Shown in pieces: positions 36,928 through 46,903 of a DNA stretch of 64,000 nucleotides. Below the pieces are notes generated by a model. It was not told where the DNA came from. It saw nothing but the letters and a program-made list of their open reading frames with translations, and did not search any database. A program made the translations under genes and the position numbers. The DNA is from Chloroflexi bacterium HGW-Chloroflexi-2 (GTDB lineage: Bacteria > Chloroflexota > Anaerolineae > Anaerolineales > Anaerolineaceae), in assembly GCA_002840735.1 (NCBI GenBank), contig PHBY01000004.1, positions 124,001 through 188,000 of the forward strand, written 5' to 3'. The first letter of the stretch is position 1, and the number at the start of each line of letters is the position of its first letter.

Positions 36928-38391
36928 ATGAAAAAAGTAAGTTTATTAATCAGTATTTTGGTCCTGTTCAGCATGTTGCTGGCAGCCTGCGCTCCTGCAA
37001 CAGAAGCTCCTGCTGCCGAACAACCAGCAGCCGAACAACCAGCAGCCGAACAACCAGCTGCCGAACAACCAGCAGCCGAACAACCAGTAGCTACGGGTAA
37101 AACCGTTTTGAATGTCTGGTCATTCACCAATGAAATTATGACCATGGCTGTTGCTTTTGAAAAATCACATCCAGATGTGGATGTCGTTTACACCATGATC
37201 CCGATGACCAATGGCGAGTATCAGACCAAGTTAATGGCTACACTGGGAACAGCGGATGTTCCGGATGTTGTTGCCTTAGAAGCTGCATTTGTGAAAAGCT
37301 ACGTTGAGAGTGATTTCCTTGCTGACCTGGGTGACCTTTTGCCTTATGCGAAAGAAATGGAAGTATATCCATTCGTCACTGATGTGGGTACACATGAAGG
37401 TGTCATTAAGGCCTACGCTTATCAGGCAACTCCTGGTGCAGTATTCTATCGTCGTAGCTTAGCAAAAGAATATTTTGGCACTGATGATCCTGCTGAAATG
37501 CAAGAAATTTTAGGTGACATGGATAAATTTGTGGCAGCAGCCGAAGTCGTAAAAGAAAAATCTGATGGAAACACCTACATGGTTGCTTCCAATGGTGACT
37601 TCATGAATCTCTTCTATGCAAATCGCGAACAACCCTGGGTTGTTGATGACACCTTAACAGTAGATCCAATGGTCAATAAAATGGTGGAAACAGTTAAGAT
37701 TTTCCGCGACAATGGTTACGAAGCTCGCGCAACTCAATGGCAAGAAGGTTGGTTTGCAGGTATGAATGATACATTGACGGATGCTGCTGGCAATCCAAAG
37801 AAAATTTTCTCATACTTCCTGCCTACCTGGGGTCTTCCCTATGTTTTGGCACCCAATGCAACTTCAGCAGATGGTACCAGCACAACAGTTGGTGATTGGG
37901 CAGTCATTACCGGACCACTTCCATATCAATGGGGAGGAACCTGGTTGGGTGTTATGAAAGATTCCAAGAAAATGGATCTTGCCAAAGAATTTATCCGCTT
38001 CTGCACATTGGATGAAGAAAATCTGACCAACTGGGCAACCGGTGTTTATACCAACGAATATCTCAAGGAGATTGATCCATCAGTACCCGAAGGTCAATAT
38101 CAGGCGGCTGGTGACTTTGTTGGCAGTCAGGTTGTTGTAAGAAAAATTACATCTTCATTTGACGATTCAGAAATGAGCAAATTCCTGGGTGGACAGAATT
38201 CCTATGGTGGTTTTGCTGAAGCAGCTCCAAGTGTCTCAGCCCGACTTTTCCAGGGTTCTGATGATGCCATTCAACGTGCCCTCAATGATCCATTGAACTC
38301 CTACCTTGAAGGAACAATTGATCTGGATGAGATGTGGTCACTCTGGAAGGACGCTGTCCGTAACGAGTTCCCTGATCTGATCATTCCCTAA
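36928..38391 (+). CDS. ABC sugar-binding lipoprotein, locus 2
   Basis: 487 residues. Signal peptide with lipobox LLAAC, then a linker made of five tandem AEQPA-type units, then a type-1 solute-binding domain (DVPDVVALEAAFVKSY, GAVFYRRSLAKEYFG, WLGVMKDSKKMDLAKEFI). It should feed the two permeases downstream. Neighbouring cellobiose phosphorylase, xylose isomerase and GH3 glycosidase point to cello- or xylo-oligosaccharides as substrate. A 15-bp hairpin follows the stop codon. Confidence 0.9.
   Translation: MKKVSLLISILVLFSMLLAACAPATEAPAAEQPAAEQPAAEQPAAEQPAAEQPVATGKTVLNVWSFTNEIMTMAVAFEKSHPDVDVVYTMIPMTNGEYQTKLMATLGTADVPDVVALEAAFVKSYVESDFLADLGDLLPYAKEMEVYPFVTDVGTHEGVIKAYAYQATPGAVFYRRSLAKEYFGTDDPAEMQEILGDMDKFVAAAEVVKEKSDGNTYMVASNGDFMNLFYANREQPWVVDDTLTVDPMVNKMVETVKIFRDNGYEARATQWQEGWFAGMNDTLTDAAGNPKKIFSYFLPTWGLPYVLAPNATSADGTSTTVGDWAVITGPLPYQWGGTWLGVMKDSKKMDLAKEFIRFCTLDEENLTNWATGVYTNEYLKEIDPSVPEGQYQAAGDFVGSQVVVRKITSSFDDSEMSKFLGGQNSYGGFAEAAPSVSARLFQGSDDAIQRALNDPLNSYLEGTIDLDEMWSLWKDAVRNEFPDLIIP
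37015..37089 (+). repeat. Five in-frame 15-bp tandem repeats in the lipoprotein linker
   Basis: The unit GCCGAACAACCAGCA is repeated five times, with a single change in units 3 and 5 (GCT, GTA). It encodes A-E-Q-P-A and forms the flexible spacer between the lipid anchor and the binding domain. Copy number could change by slippage without breaking the frame. Confidence 0.9.
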
Positions 38392-38410
38392 TTAAATAAC
38401 TAGTATTCAA

Positions 38411-38447
38411 AAATGAGTCAGTGTATATTTATTACACTGACTCATTT
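38411..38447 (+). terminator. Intercistronic hairpin after binding protein 2
   Basis: Perfect 15-nt arms AAATGAGTCAGTGTA (38411-38425) and TACACTGACTCATTT (38433-38447) with a 7-nt loop TATTTAT. It lies 20 nt after the binding-protein stop and 15 nt before the first permease. Confidence 0.7.
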
Positions 38448-38461
38448 CCGAGGGTCTGACC

Positions 38462-39379
38462 ATGGTGCATAATAAAATAAGAAGAATTAATCACGGTTAC
38501 TTGTTTGTTGCTCCGTTCATCATTGGCTTTCTGTTATTCGGTCTATATCCGGTTTACAATACCTTGAGCCTGAGTTTTACAGATGCCACATTGATGAAGG
38601 TTGATTCAAATTTTATTGGCCTGAAAAATTTTGAGCGGTTATTTCAAGACAAAACCTTTTTAACAGCTGTCACGAACACCTGGGAATTGTGGATAATGAA
38701 TTTTATCCCTCAATTGGGTATAGCCATGCTCCTGGCTGTATGGTTTACGGATGTGCGTTTAAAAATTAAGGCTGGTGGTGTCTGGCGGATGTTGTTTTAT
38801 ATGCCTAATCTTTTGATGCCAGCTGCGATTGCTGCTTTATATTTCAGTCTCTTCTCATATTATGGGCCTGTTAATCAATTTCTGGTCAGGTCTAATTTAA
38901 TTCCTGAAGCAATTGACTTCCTTCGAAATAAAGAAATTACCAGGGCAATCGTTGTTTTCATCCAGTGGTGGATGTGGTATGGACAGACGACAATTCTTTT
39001 AATGGCTGCGATGACATCGATATCGATTTCACTTTATGAAGCAGCCGTTATTGACGGTGCAAATAGCTGGAAAATGTTCAGATATATCACATTGCCACTG
39101 ATTAAACCGGTCATGATCTATATTTTAGTAACTTCACTGGTTGGTGGAATGCAGATGTTTGATATTCCAATGCTTCTGACAGACGGTAGAGGCAGCCCAG
39201 CAAATGCTATCCTGACCAACAATATCATGATGTATATGAGATTCCGTAGCAGTCAGGGTCATATTGGTGCTGCTTCGACAATTGGTGTGATGATTTTCAT
39301 TATGACTACCTTCGTAGCATTATTGATTTTTTATCTCCTGCGAGAAAAACATGATGATTTCAAAGGAAAGAGTGGTTAA
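38462..39379 (+). CDS. ABC sugar permease, MalF/UgpA type, locus 2
   Basis: 305 residues with six hydrophobic helices and the EAA loop LYEAAVIDGANSWKMFRYITLPLI, cited as residues about 196-219. Standard length, without the N-terminal extension of the locus 1 and locus 3 counterparts. An RBS (GAGGG) precedes the ATG. It forms the channel with the next gene, which starts 12 nt later. Confidence 0.92.
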   Translation: MVHNKIRRINHGYLFVAPFIIGFLLFGLYPVYNTLSLSFTDATLMKVDSNFIGLKNFERLFQDKTFLTAVTNTWELWIMNFIPQLGIAMLLAVWFTDVRLKIKAGGVWRMLFYMPNLLMPAAIAALYFSLFSYYGPVNQFLVRSNLIPEAIDFLRNKEITRAIVVFIQWWMWYGQTTILLMAAMTSISISLYEAAVIDGANSWKMFRYITLPLIKPVMIYILVTSLVGGMQMFDIPMLLTDGRGSPANAILTNNIMMYMRFRSSQGHIGAASTIGVMIFIMTTFVALLIFYLLREKHDDFKGKSG

Positions 39380-39391
39380 GGAGATGATACG

Positions 39392-40237
39392 ATGATTAAA
39401 AATTACAGAATTTCAACCAATATCTTAAGATTTTTCATCTATCTTTTTCTGGCAGTCTTGCTGATTATTACTTTATTACCAGTCTGGTTATTGCTTGTGA
39501 ATGCCACCCGTTCTACCCTTGAAATTCAACAAGGAATCAGTCTTTTACCCAGCCAATATACGCTCAGTAATTACAAGATTTTATTGAGTAAAGGACTGGA
39601 TTTACCGCGGGGATTTCTAAACAGTCTCACGATTGCTGCCGCTACCACAGTCATTACAGTTTATTTTTCAATGTTGACAGCATATGGGATTGTTGGCTAT
39701 GAATTTAAAGGCAAGAAATTTCTTTACAATTCAATTCTTGTTCTGGTCATGATCCCGATGCAATTATCGATTATTGGCTTCTACCAATATATGTCGAGAT
39801 TTGGGTTGACCGATAATTATCTATCACTCATATTACCCAGTGTTGCTTCAGCGGGTGCGGTATTTTTCTTTAAACAATATCTCGAATCGATCATGATACA
39901 GGATCTAATTGATGCAGGCAGGATCGATGGCGCAAGTGAACTTGGCATTTTTCATAGAATCATGTTCCCAATTGCTGTGCCAGGTGCATTTACACTGGGT
40001 ATTTTCACCTTCGTTGCATCCTGGAACAATTTCTTTAATGCGTACATTTTGATTACATCCAGACAAAAATATACCCTGCCAATGTTGGTTCAAACATTGC
40101 GTGGTGATGTTTACCGGCATGAATATGGTGCTATTTACCTTGGGTTGGCTGCTTCCGTAATTCCGATTATTATCATTTACTTCTTGTTCTCAAGATACAT
40201 CGTAAATGGTATTTCCATGGGTGCAGTCAAAGAATAA
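39392..40237 (+). CDS. ABC sugar permease, MalG/UgpE type, locus 2
   Basis: 281 residues with six hydrophobic helices and an EAA-type loop (LIDAGRIDGASELGIFHRIMFP). Typical MalG length, and unlike its two counterparts in this window it has no long extracytoplasmic insert. AAGGAG lies upstream of the start. The operon then continues with the cellobiose phosphorylase after a 109-nt gap containing a weak stem (CTGAAAT 40275-40281 with ATTTCAG 40304-40310). Confidence 0.92.
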   Translation: MIKNYRISTNILRFFIYLFLAVLLIITLLPVWLLLVNATRSTLEIQQGISLLPSQYTLSNYKILLSKGLDLPRGFLNSLTIAAATTVITVYFSMLTAYGIVGYEFKGKKFLYNSILVLVMIPMQLSIIGFYQYMSRFGLTDNYLSLILPSVASAGAVFFFKQYLESIMIQDLIDAGRIDGASELGIFHRIMFPIAVPGAFTLGIFTFVASWNNFFNAYILITSRQKYTLPMLVQTLRGDVYRHEYGAIYLGLAASVIPIIIIYFLFSRYIVNGISMGAVKE

Positions 40238-40346
40238 ATTTATTTATCGATCTTGTTATTAAATTTGATTTAACCTGAAATACGGTTTGTGTTTTACAGG
40301 CTAATTTCAGTTTGTAAGGATGTAGCAACAAAAGAGAGGTACCGTA

Positions 40347-42800
40347 ATGCGTTTTGGATATTTTGATGATAATCAATTGGAATATGTGATCACTCAACCT
40401 GATACTCCCTTACCGTGGATAAATTTTCTGGGTTCTGAAAAATACTTCGGTATTATTTCAAACACTGCTGGTGGATATTCATTTTATAAAGATGCACGCT
40501 TAAGAAGAATTACCCGCTATCGATACAATAATGTCCCGCTTGATGAAGGCGGTAGATATATTTACATTCGAGATAACCAGCCGGATAATCCTGAGTATTG
40601 GTCACCATCCTGGCAACCAACCAGAACCGCACTTGATATGTATGAATGTAGACATGGCCTGGGTTATACGATTATTAGATCTTTAAAAAATGATATTGAA
40701 GCTCAGACGAAATATTTTGTCCCCCTCGCTGAAAACCTTGAGATTTGGGAGTTTCAAGTCACCAACAAAAGATCGACAATTGCTGAGCTTTCTATTTTTT
40801 CAATGGTTGAATTTTCCCTTTGGGATGCAGTCGATGACGCCAATAATTATCAAAGAAATTATTCAATTGGCGAGGTCGAAGTTTTGGATAACGTGATTTA
40901 TCATAAATCAGAATATCGCGAACGACGCAACCACTTTGCTTATTTTGCCTGTTCCGAACCAATTTCCGGATTTGATACCCAAAGAGAAGAATTTCTGGGA
41001 GCATACAGAGGTTGGGATTCCCCGCAAGTCGTAGAAAGTGGAAAAGCCCACCAATCCATTGCACATGGTTGGCAACCGGTTGGTTCCCATCAGGTAGATT
41101 TTACGCTACAACCAGGTGAAACCCGAACAATCATATTCATTCTGGGATATCATGAGAATCCTGTAGAAGATAAATTTGATCCTCCAGGTTCCCAAACAAT
41201 TAACAAAAAAACAGTGTTACCGCTCGTAAAAAAATATCTGAATTTGGACCAGGTAGAAAAATCTTTTTCGGATTTGGCTTTGCACTGGGATAAATTACTT
41301 AATAAGTTAAAGGTCGATACGCCGGATATTCACACCAATCGAATGGTGAATATTTGGAATGCCTATCAAATGATGATTACATTTAACTTCTCGCGTTCCG
41401 CATCCTACTTTGAATCAGGAATTGGGCGTGGGATGGGTTTTCGTGATTCTACCCAGGATCTATTGGGATTTACGAACCTGATTCCGGAAAAAGCACGAGA
41501 GCGGATTCTTGATCTGGCAGCCACTCAACTTCATACAGGCGGTGCTTATCACCAATACCAACCCCTGACCAAATTAGGAAACAATGATATTGGTGGGGAT
41601 TTTAATGATGACCCTTTGTGGCTGGTGTTGTCAGTATCTACATATATAAAGGAAACTGGTGATTGGTCTATCCTGGATGAAATGGTTCCTTATGATAATA
41701 AACCTGGTAGTGAGCAGCCCTTATTGGATCATTTACACAGATCCATGGATTATACAATTTATCGAATTGGACCCAATGAATTACCCTTAATTGGAAGAGC
41801 AGATTGGAATGATTGTCTGAACTTAAACTGTTTTTCTGATACACCCGGTCAATCATTTCAAACCACAACGAATAAAGATGGCAAAGTTGCAGAAAGTGTT
41901 TTCATTGCCGGGTTGTTTGTACTGGCTTCCAAAGAAATCGAAGCGATCATGCAAAAATTGGGAAAAAATCTGGAACACAATCGGTATACTGGCTTGAGAG
42001 AAAAGATGGAATCGGCCATCGAAAATGCAGGTTGGGATGGGTCCTGGTTCCGAAGAGCATACGATAATTTTGGTCAACCTATCGGATCTGAACAATGCGA
42101 AGAAGGAAAAATCTACATTGAACCACAAGGGATTTGTGTAATGGCAGGTGTTGGCCTTGAGAATGGGAAAGCTATACAGGCATTAGACTCTGTAAAGGAA
42201 AAACTCGCATTTGAGCATGGCATTGTATTATTGAACCCGGCTTATCAACAATACTATCTGAATTTAGGTGAAATTTCTTCCTACCCACCCGGGTATAAAG
42301 AGAATGGAAGTGTATTTTGCCATACCAACCCCTGGATAATGATTGCAGAAACCCATTTGGGGAGAGGGGATCAAGCTTTTGATTATTACCTGCGCATCAA
42401 TCCATCAAACCGTGAAGAATTGAGCGACTTGCACCGCTGTGAACCGTACGTCTACGCTCAAATGATTGCCGGGAAAGAAGCATACAAACCTGGTGAAGCG
42501 AAGAATTCATGGCTAACCGGAACTGCGTCCTGGAATTATGTGGCCATAACCCAATTTATCCTTGGAATAAGACCTACATTTGATGGATTGCAGATTAACC
42601 CTGTAATTCCTCAGAATTGGAAAGGTTTTAAGGTTCAGCGAGATTATCGCGGATGTATATATGAAGTTTCTGTTGAACGTACTGGGACTGGTAATCATGT
42701 TTCATTGGAGGTAAATGGAAATTCAATCCCGGGAAATACGGTTCCGTTGCCGTCAGATGATGTCAAGAAGGTTCATGTTAAGGTTTTGATTGGACAATAG
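40347..42800 (+). CDS. Cellobiose phosphorylase, GH94
   Basis: 817 residues, close to the ~820 of characterised cellobiose phosphorylases. N-terminal FGYFDDNQLEYVI and SNTAGGYSFYKDARLRRITRY, and LDMYECRHGLGYT, are hallmarks of the family. The catalytic Asp lies in GRADWNDCLNL, and the phosphate-binding region includes QYQPLTKLGNNDIGGDFNDDP. No signal peptide, so it acts in the cytoplasm: cellobiose + Pi gives glucose-1-phosphate + glucose, saving ATP. Other GH94 specificities (cellodextrin, chitobiose) are less likely from the N-terminal match. It fits transport of cellobiose by the upstream ABC system. Confidence 0.9.
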   Translation: MRFGYFDDNQLEYVITQPDTPLPWINFLGSEKYFGIISNTAGGYSFYKDARLRRITRYRYNNVPLDEGGRYIYIRDNQPDNPEYWSPSWQPTRTALDMYECRHGLGYTIIRSLKNDIEAQTKYFVPLAENLEIWEFQVTNKRSTIAELSIFSMVEFSLWDAVDDANNYQRNYSIGEVEVLDNVIYHKSEYRERRNHFAYFACSEPISGFDTQREEFLGAYRGWDSPQVVESGKAHQSIAHGWQPVGSHQVDFTLQPGETRTIIFILGYHENPVEDKFDPPGSQTINKKTVLPLVKKYLNLDQVEKSFSDLALHWDKLLNKLKVDTPDIHTNRMVNIWNAYQMMITFNFSRSASYFESGIGRGMGFRDSTQDLLGFTNLIPEKARERILDLAATQLHTGGAYHQYQPLTKLGNNDIGGDFNDDPLWLVLSVSTYIKETGDWSILDEMVPYDNKPGSEQPLLDHLHRSMDYTIYRIGPNELPLIGRADWNDCLNLNCFSDTPGQSFQTTTNKDGKVAESVFIAGLFVLASKEIEAIMQKLGKNLEHNRYTGLREKMESAIENAGWDGSWFRRAYDNFGQPIGSEQCEEGKIYIEPQGICVMAGVGLENGKAIQALDSVKEKLAFEHGIVLLNPAYQQYYLNLGEISSYPPGYKENGSVFCHTNPWIMIAETHLGRGDQAFDYYLRINPSNREELSDLHRCEPYVYAQMIAGKEAYKPGEAKNSWLTGTASWNYVAITQFILGIRPTFDGLQINPVIPQNWKGFKVQRDYRGCIYEVSVERTGTGNHVSLEVNGNSIPGNTVPLPSDDVKKVHVKVLIGQ

Positions 42801-42808
42801 GAGCACTT

Positions 42809-43261
42809 TTGGATAATAGATTACTGGAAATCGCAAATTATCAAGGAGAAGGCTATCAACCATTGATCTCATTTGGAGAATGGCGTGTGGCGGCATTGCG
42901 ATATCTAGAAAAATTGGAACCAGACCAACTCAGTGAAATGGAAAGACATACAGCCACAGACGAGGTGTTTATCTTAGTGGAAGGTTCAGGAATTATATTT
43001 ATTGGTGGAAATCAAAGTCATCCAAATGGTATCCAATCGATCAGCATGAAAAATGGTGAAATCTATAACGTAAAAAGAAACACATGGCACACCATCTCCC
43101 TCAGCAAGGAAGCTCATGTGATTATTGTTGAAAATGACAATACAGATACAATAAATAGTGAAGTTGCAGAATTATCTCAAAACGCCAGAGAGGAAATCAG
43201 ATCAATGACAATTGAGTACATGCTGCAAAAAGAAAAATTAGATACGATAAAACAAAAATGA
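42809..43261 (+). CDS. Cupin-domain protein
   Basis: 150 residues with a single cupin barrel: ATDEVFILVEGSG and the second motif VKRNTWHTISLS, both with His/Glu positions of the metal site. The C-terminal ~35 residues are helical. The start is TTG, supported by AGGAG 5 nt upstream. It lies between cellobiose phosphorylase (8 nt gap) and xylose isomerase (22 nt gap), so it is part of the operon. Sugar isomerisation or sugar sensing is plausible, but the function is unknown. Confidence 0.75.
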   Translation: MDNRLLEIANYQGEGYQPLISFGEWRVAALRYLEKLEPDQLSEMERHTATDEVFILVEGSGIIFIGGNQSHPNGIQSISMKNGEIYNVKRNTWHTISLSKEAHVIIVENDNTDTINSEVAELSQNAREEIRSMTIEYMLQKEKLDTIKQK

Positions 43262-43283
43262 AACAAGTTTATAAGGAGAAAAA

Positions 43284-44450
43284 ATGACTACTTTATTACC
43301 AAAACCAGAACACAAATTCACCTTCGGATTATGGACTGTCGGTTCTGTTGGACGTGATCCGTTTGGATCTCCAGTGCGTGATCCCAAAACGCCAGCAGAA
43401 TTGGTTTATCTGTTAGGTGAAGTAGGTGCCTATGGTGTTAATTTTCATGATAATGACTTGATCCCGATTGACGCTACACCAGCCGAAGAAGAAGCTATCA
43501 AGAAAGATTTCCGCAAAGCATTAGCTGATACCGGTCTGGTCGTGCCCATGGCAACGACAAATTTATTCGGTGATCCGATCTTCAAAGACGGGGCGTTTAC
43601 CAGCAATGACCCCAAGGTGCGCGCTTACGCTCTTCAAAAGACAATGCGAGCGATCGATCTTGGTGTGGAGTTTGGTGCTAAGGTGTATGTTTTCTGGGGT
43701 GGTCGGGAAGGCACTGAAACCGATTCAAGTAAAAGTGCAGTCGATGCAATCAAACGCAATCGCGAAGCAATGAACTTTTTCTGTGAATATGCTATTGATC
43801 ATCAGTATGATCTAAAATTTGCCTTAGAAGCAAAGCCCAATGAACCGCGCGGTGATATTTATAATCCAACCACCGGGCATATGCTGGCATTTATTGAAAC
43901 ACTGGATCATCCAGAAATGGTAGGTGTGAATCCCGAGGTTGCACATGAACACATGGCTGGAATCAATTTTATGCATGGTGTTGCCCAAGCCTGGGAAGCA
44001 GGAAAATTATTCCACATCGACTTAAATGATCAATATCCTGGGCGTTATGATCAGGATCTGCGTTTTGGCTCTCGTGATATTAAAGCAGCCTTCTATCTGG
44101 TCAAATTCCTGGAAGACGTGGGATACGACGCACCTCGGCATTTTGATGCCCATGCTTTTCGAACGGAAGATTACGAAGGAGTGAAAGATTTCGCCCGTGG
44201 TTGTATGCGCACCTATCTTATGTTGAAAGAAAAAGCCCAGCAGTTTAATGCTGATCCTGAAATTCAGGCGATTTTGTCAGAAATCAATGCTGAAGATCCA
44301 GCTATGGCACCATTATTCGGTAAATATTCAGCAGAAAAAGCGAATGCAATTAAAGCAATCACCTTTGATCGCTCATTGATCTCCAATCGTGGTTTGAAAT
44401 ACGAAAGATTGGATCAACTGACCATCGAATTGATTTTGGGATATAGATAA
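43284..44450 (+). CDS. xylA: Xylose isomerase (class I, Actinobacteria-type)
   Basis: 388 residues. The catalytic His is in NFHDND; the metal ligands are in [12 protein letters not shown] (Glu and Lys), PEVAHEHM (Glu, His), HIDLNDQ (Asp pair) and RHFDAHAF (Asp). The N-terminus [10 protein letters not shown] is typical of the shorter Streptomyces-type enzyme. It interconverts xylose/xylulose and also glucose/fructose, so it may act on xylose released by the next gene's GH3 enzyme or on glucose. RBS AAGGAG precedes the ATG. Confidence 0.95.
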   Translation: MTTLLPKPEHKFTFGLWTVGSVGRDPFGSPVRDPKTPAELVYLLGEVGAYGVNFHDNDLIPIDATPAEEEAIKKDFRKALADTGLVVPMATTNLFGDPIFKDGAFTSNDPKVRAYALQKTMRAIDLGVEFGAKVYVFWGGREGTETDSSKSAVDAIKRNREAMNFFCEYAIDHQYDLKFALEAKPNEPRGDIYNPTTGHMLAFIETLDHPEMVGVNPEVAHEHMAGINFMHGVAQAWEAGKLFHIDLNDQYPGRYDQDLRFGSRDIKAAFYLVKFLEDVGYDAPRHFDAHAFRTEDYEGVKDFARGCMRTYLMLKEKAQQFNADPEIQAILSEINAEDPAMAPLFGKYSAEKANAIKAITFDRSLISNRGLKYERLDQLTIELILGYR

Positions 44451-44479
44451 TCCTTCATTAAAGGAAAAAATAGAATTGT

Positions 44480-46816
44480 ATGACAAATAAAAAAGTGTTA
44501 TCACAAATAGATCGAAAAGTAGAAGAGCTGCTTGCAAAAATGACTTTGGAGGAAAAACTTTCCCAGTTAAGATCCTACTGGATGTATGACTTACAAACAA
44601 ACGGTATTCTGGATGAGCAAAAGGTGGCAGCAAAATTAAAAAACGGGATTGGTCAGATTACCCGAATTGGTGGTGCTTCTACTTATCTACCAAAAGAAGC
44701 AGCCAAAATCGCCAACCATCTTCAACATTATTTAAAAGAACAAACACGCCTGGGGATACCAGCTATCGTCCATGAAGAGTGTTGTGTTGGGCTGATGGCT
44801 CCTGGTGGTTCCGTATTTCCTGAGATTATTGGATTGGCCAGCACATTTCGGCCAGAATTGGCTGGGAAGATGACTTCGTTTATTCGTCAACAGACCATGG
44901 CGATCGGATCCAGACAGGGTTTGGCACCGGTTCTGGATGTAGCTCGTGATCCACGCTGGGGCAGAGTGGAAGAAACATTTGGTGAAGATCCTATTCTGGT
45001 CAGTCAATTTGGTGTTGAATACATCAAAGGTTTACAAACTGATGATCTACGCCAGGGAGTGATGGCAACCGGCAAGCATTTTGTTGGTCATTCTTTTTCT
45101 CAGGGGGGATTGAATTGTGGCCCGGTGCAATTAGGTTGGCGGGATATTTGGGATGTGTATCTGGCACCTTTCCAGGCGGCTATTCGGGATGCTGGTCTGG
45201 CAACCATGATGAATGCTTACCCGGAAATTGATGGTGAAGTGGTGGCAGCATCCAAAACGATTCTCACAGATTTATTGCGGGATAAACTTGGTTTTGATGG
45301 ACTGGTCGTCTCAGATTATGAAGCTGTCATGATGATTCACAATTATCATTTTAAAGCAAAAAACCGCAAAGAAGCGGCTGTTATGGCACTTACAGCAGGG
45401 ATCGATGTCGAACTTCCATCGGTAAGTTGTTATGGTGATGATTTACTGGAAGCTGTTCAATCAGGCGAATTACCCATCGAAGTGGTTGATCTATCTGTAA
45501 AACGTCATCTGCAGAAAAAATTCGAGCTAGGATTATTTGAGAATCCATACGTGAATGAAGATTCGGTGATGGAGGTCTTTGATACATATGAACAAAGAAA
45601 TTTGGCATATGAAATTGCCTGCCAGAGTATGGTATTACTTGAAAACGACGGGACTTTACCGATTAAACCTGATGGATTAACCATTGGGGTGATTGGACCC
45701 AATGCAAATTCAAGCCGGTGTATGCTTGGTGATTATTCCTATGCTGCCGTGACAGAATTAGTAAATTTTATCCCGGAAGAAAATTCGTCATTTTTAACTT
45801 TGACAGACGATGATGCTCAAAAGCTGTTGGTACCAGTACCCACATTTCTGGAAGCTTTTACAGAGAGATTACCGGATTCAGAAATTTTATTTACAGAAGG
45901 TTGTGGCATCAATTCGGATGACGAAAGTGGTTTTGCCAAAGCTATTGAAATTGCTCATTCATCCGATGTTGTCATCCTTGTTTTGGGTGGCAGGTCTGGT
46001 CTGGCACCATTTTGTACCACAGGAGAATTCAGGGATACAACGGATTTATCCTTGTCTGGTGTTCAGGAGAAACTGGCTCATTTGATCATTGATATTGGTA
46101 AACCAGTAGTTGTCGTAATTTTGAACGGAAGACCATCAGCGATTCCTGAGCTGGCTGAAAAAGCCAATGCGATTCTTCAGGCCTGGGTGCCGGGTGAAGA
46201 AGGCGCAAGAGCTATCGCTTCCATTCTCTTGGGTAAGGTGAATCCGGGAGGAAAACTGCCAATTTCCATACCACGATCTGTTGGTCAAATTCCAGTGTTT
46301 TATAATCACAAACCTTCAGGGGGAAGATCCAATATCTATGGTGATTATGTAAATGAGAAAGTTGCTCCTTTGTATCCGTTTGGATATGGTTTGAGCTATT
46401 CAAAATTCGAATTTTCGAATCTGGTCATTTCAGCCAAAAATGCAAGTGCTGGAGAGACAGTTGAAATTACATGTAAGATTACAAATATCAGCAATATCAA
46501 AGGCGATGAAGTCGTCCAGCTTTATTGTCGGGATGTATATGCCAGCATTCCTCGCCCGGTGAAGGAATTAAAGGGCTTTTCGCGAGTAACCCTGGAACCT
46601 GGCCAAACGAAAAATATAACCTTCAAATTACCCGTAAATATGATAGCATTTTATGATATCGATTTTGATCTTGTCATTGAACCAGGGACGATAGAAGTGA
46701 TGGTTGGAAGTTCAAGTGATGATATCCGGCTTCACAGCAGTTTTGAAATTAATGGATCAGATAAATCAATCATTCAGGATCGAATTTTTGTCTGCCCGGT
46801 TGAGATAAATTCCTGA
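44480..46816 (+). CDS. GH3 beta-glycosidase (beta-glucosidase or beta-xylosidase)
   Basis: 778 residues. The N-terminal TIM barrel has KHFVGHS and the nucleophile Asp in LVVSDYEAV. The GH3_C domain carries GEFRDTTDLSLSGVQ, and a C-terminal fibronectin III-like domain (VKELKGFSRVTLEPGQTK) closes it. No signal peptide, so the substrates must be imported oligosaccharides. Neighbouring xylose isomerase argues for xylosidase, neighbouring cellobiose phosphorylase for glucosidase; the sequence alone does not decide. Last gene of the locus 2 plus-strand operon. Confidence 0.92.
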   Translation: MTNKKVLSQIDRKVEELLAKMTLEEKLSQLRSYWMYDLQTNGILDEQKVAAKLKNGIGQITRIGGASTYLPKEAAKIANHLQHYLKEQTRLGIPAIVHEECCVGLMAPGGSVFPEIIGLASTFRPELAGKMTSFIRQQTMAIGSRQGLAPVLDVARDPRWGRVEETFGEDPILVSQFGVEYIKGLQTDDLRQGVMATGKHFVGHSFSQGGLNCGPVQLGWRDIWDVYLAPFQAAIRDAGLATMMNAYPEIDGEVVAASKTILTDLLRDKLGFDGLVVSDYEAVMMIHNYHFKAKNRKEAAVMALTAGIDVELPSVSCYGDDLLEAVQSGELPIEVVDLSVKRHLQKKFELGLFENPYVNEDSVMEVFDTYEQRNLAYEIACQSMVLLENDGTLPIKPDGLTIGVIGPNANSSRCMLGDYSYAAVTELVNFIPEENSSFLTLTDDDAQKLLVPVPTFLEAFTERLPDSEILFTEGCGINSDDESGFAKAIEIAHSSDVVILVLGGRSGLAPFCTTGEFRDTTDLSLSGVQEKLAHLIIDIGKPVVVVILNGRPSAIPELAEKANAILQAWVPGEEGARAIASILLGKVNPGGKLPISIPRSVGQIPVFYNHKPSGGRSNIYGDYVNEKVAPLYPFGYGLSYSKFEFSNLVISAKNASAGETVEITCKITNISNIKGDEVVQLYCRDVYASIPRPVKELKGFSRVTLEPGQTKNITFKLPVNMIAFYDIDFDLVIEPGTIEVMVGSSSDDIRLHSSFEINGSDKSIIQDRIFVCPVEINS

Positions 46817-46833
46817 TTTTAAATAAATAGAAT

Positions 46834-46866
46834 AAAATAGACCAAAGAAAAATTGGGATCTATTTT
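46834..46866. terminator. Hairpin between converging GH3 and LacI genes
   Basis: 8-nt arms AAAATAGA (46834-46841) and TCTATTTT (46859-46866), the second ending in a T-run. Possibly extended by CC/GG with one bulge. It could terminate transcription from both sides. Confidence 0.45.
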
Positions 46867-46903
46867 GTTAATATTACGACTTTTGGGTGATATTGAAAAA
46901 AGA

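Noticed and set aside
37015-37089. Tandem repeat that might suggest a CRISPR or a Cys-rich protein on the minus strand
   Set aside because: The repeats are contiguous without spacers and encode the AEQPA linker in frame; the minus-strand reading is a by-product.
40275-40310. Stem CTGAAAT/ATTTCAG before cellobiose phosphorylase as attenuator
   Set aside because: Only 7 bp with a 22-nt loop and no T-tract; too weak for a separate call.
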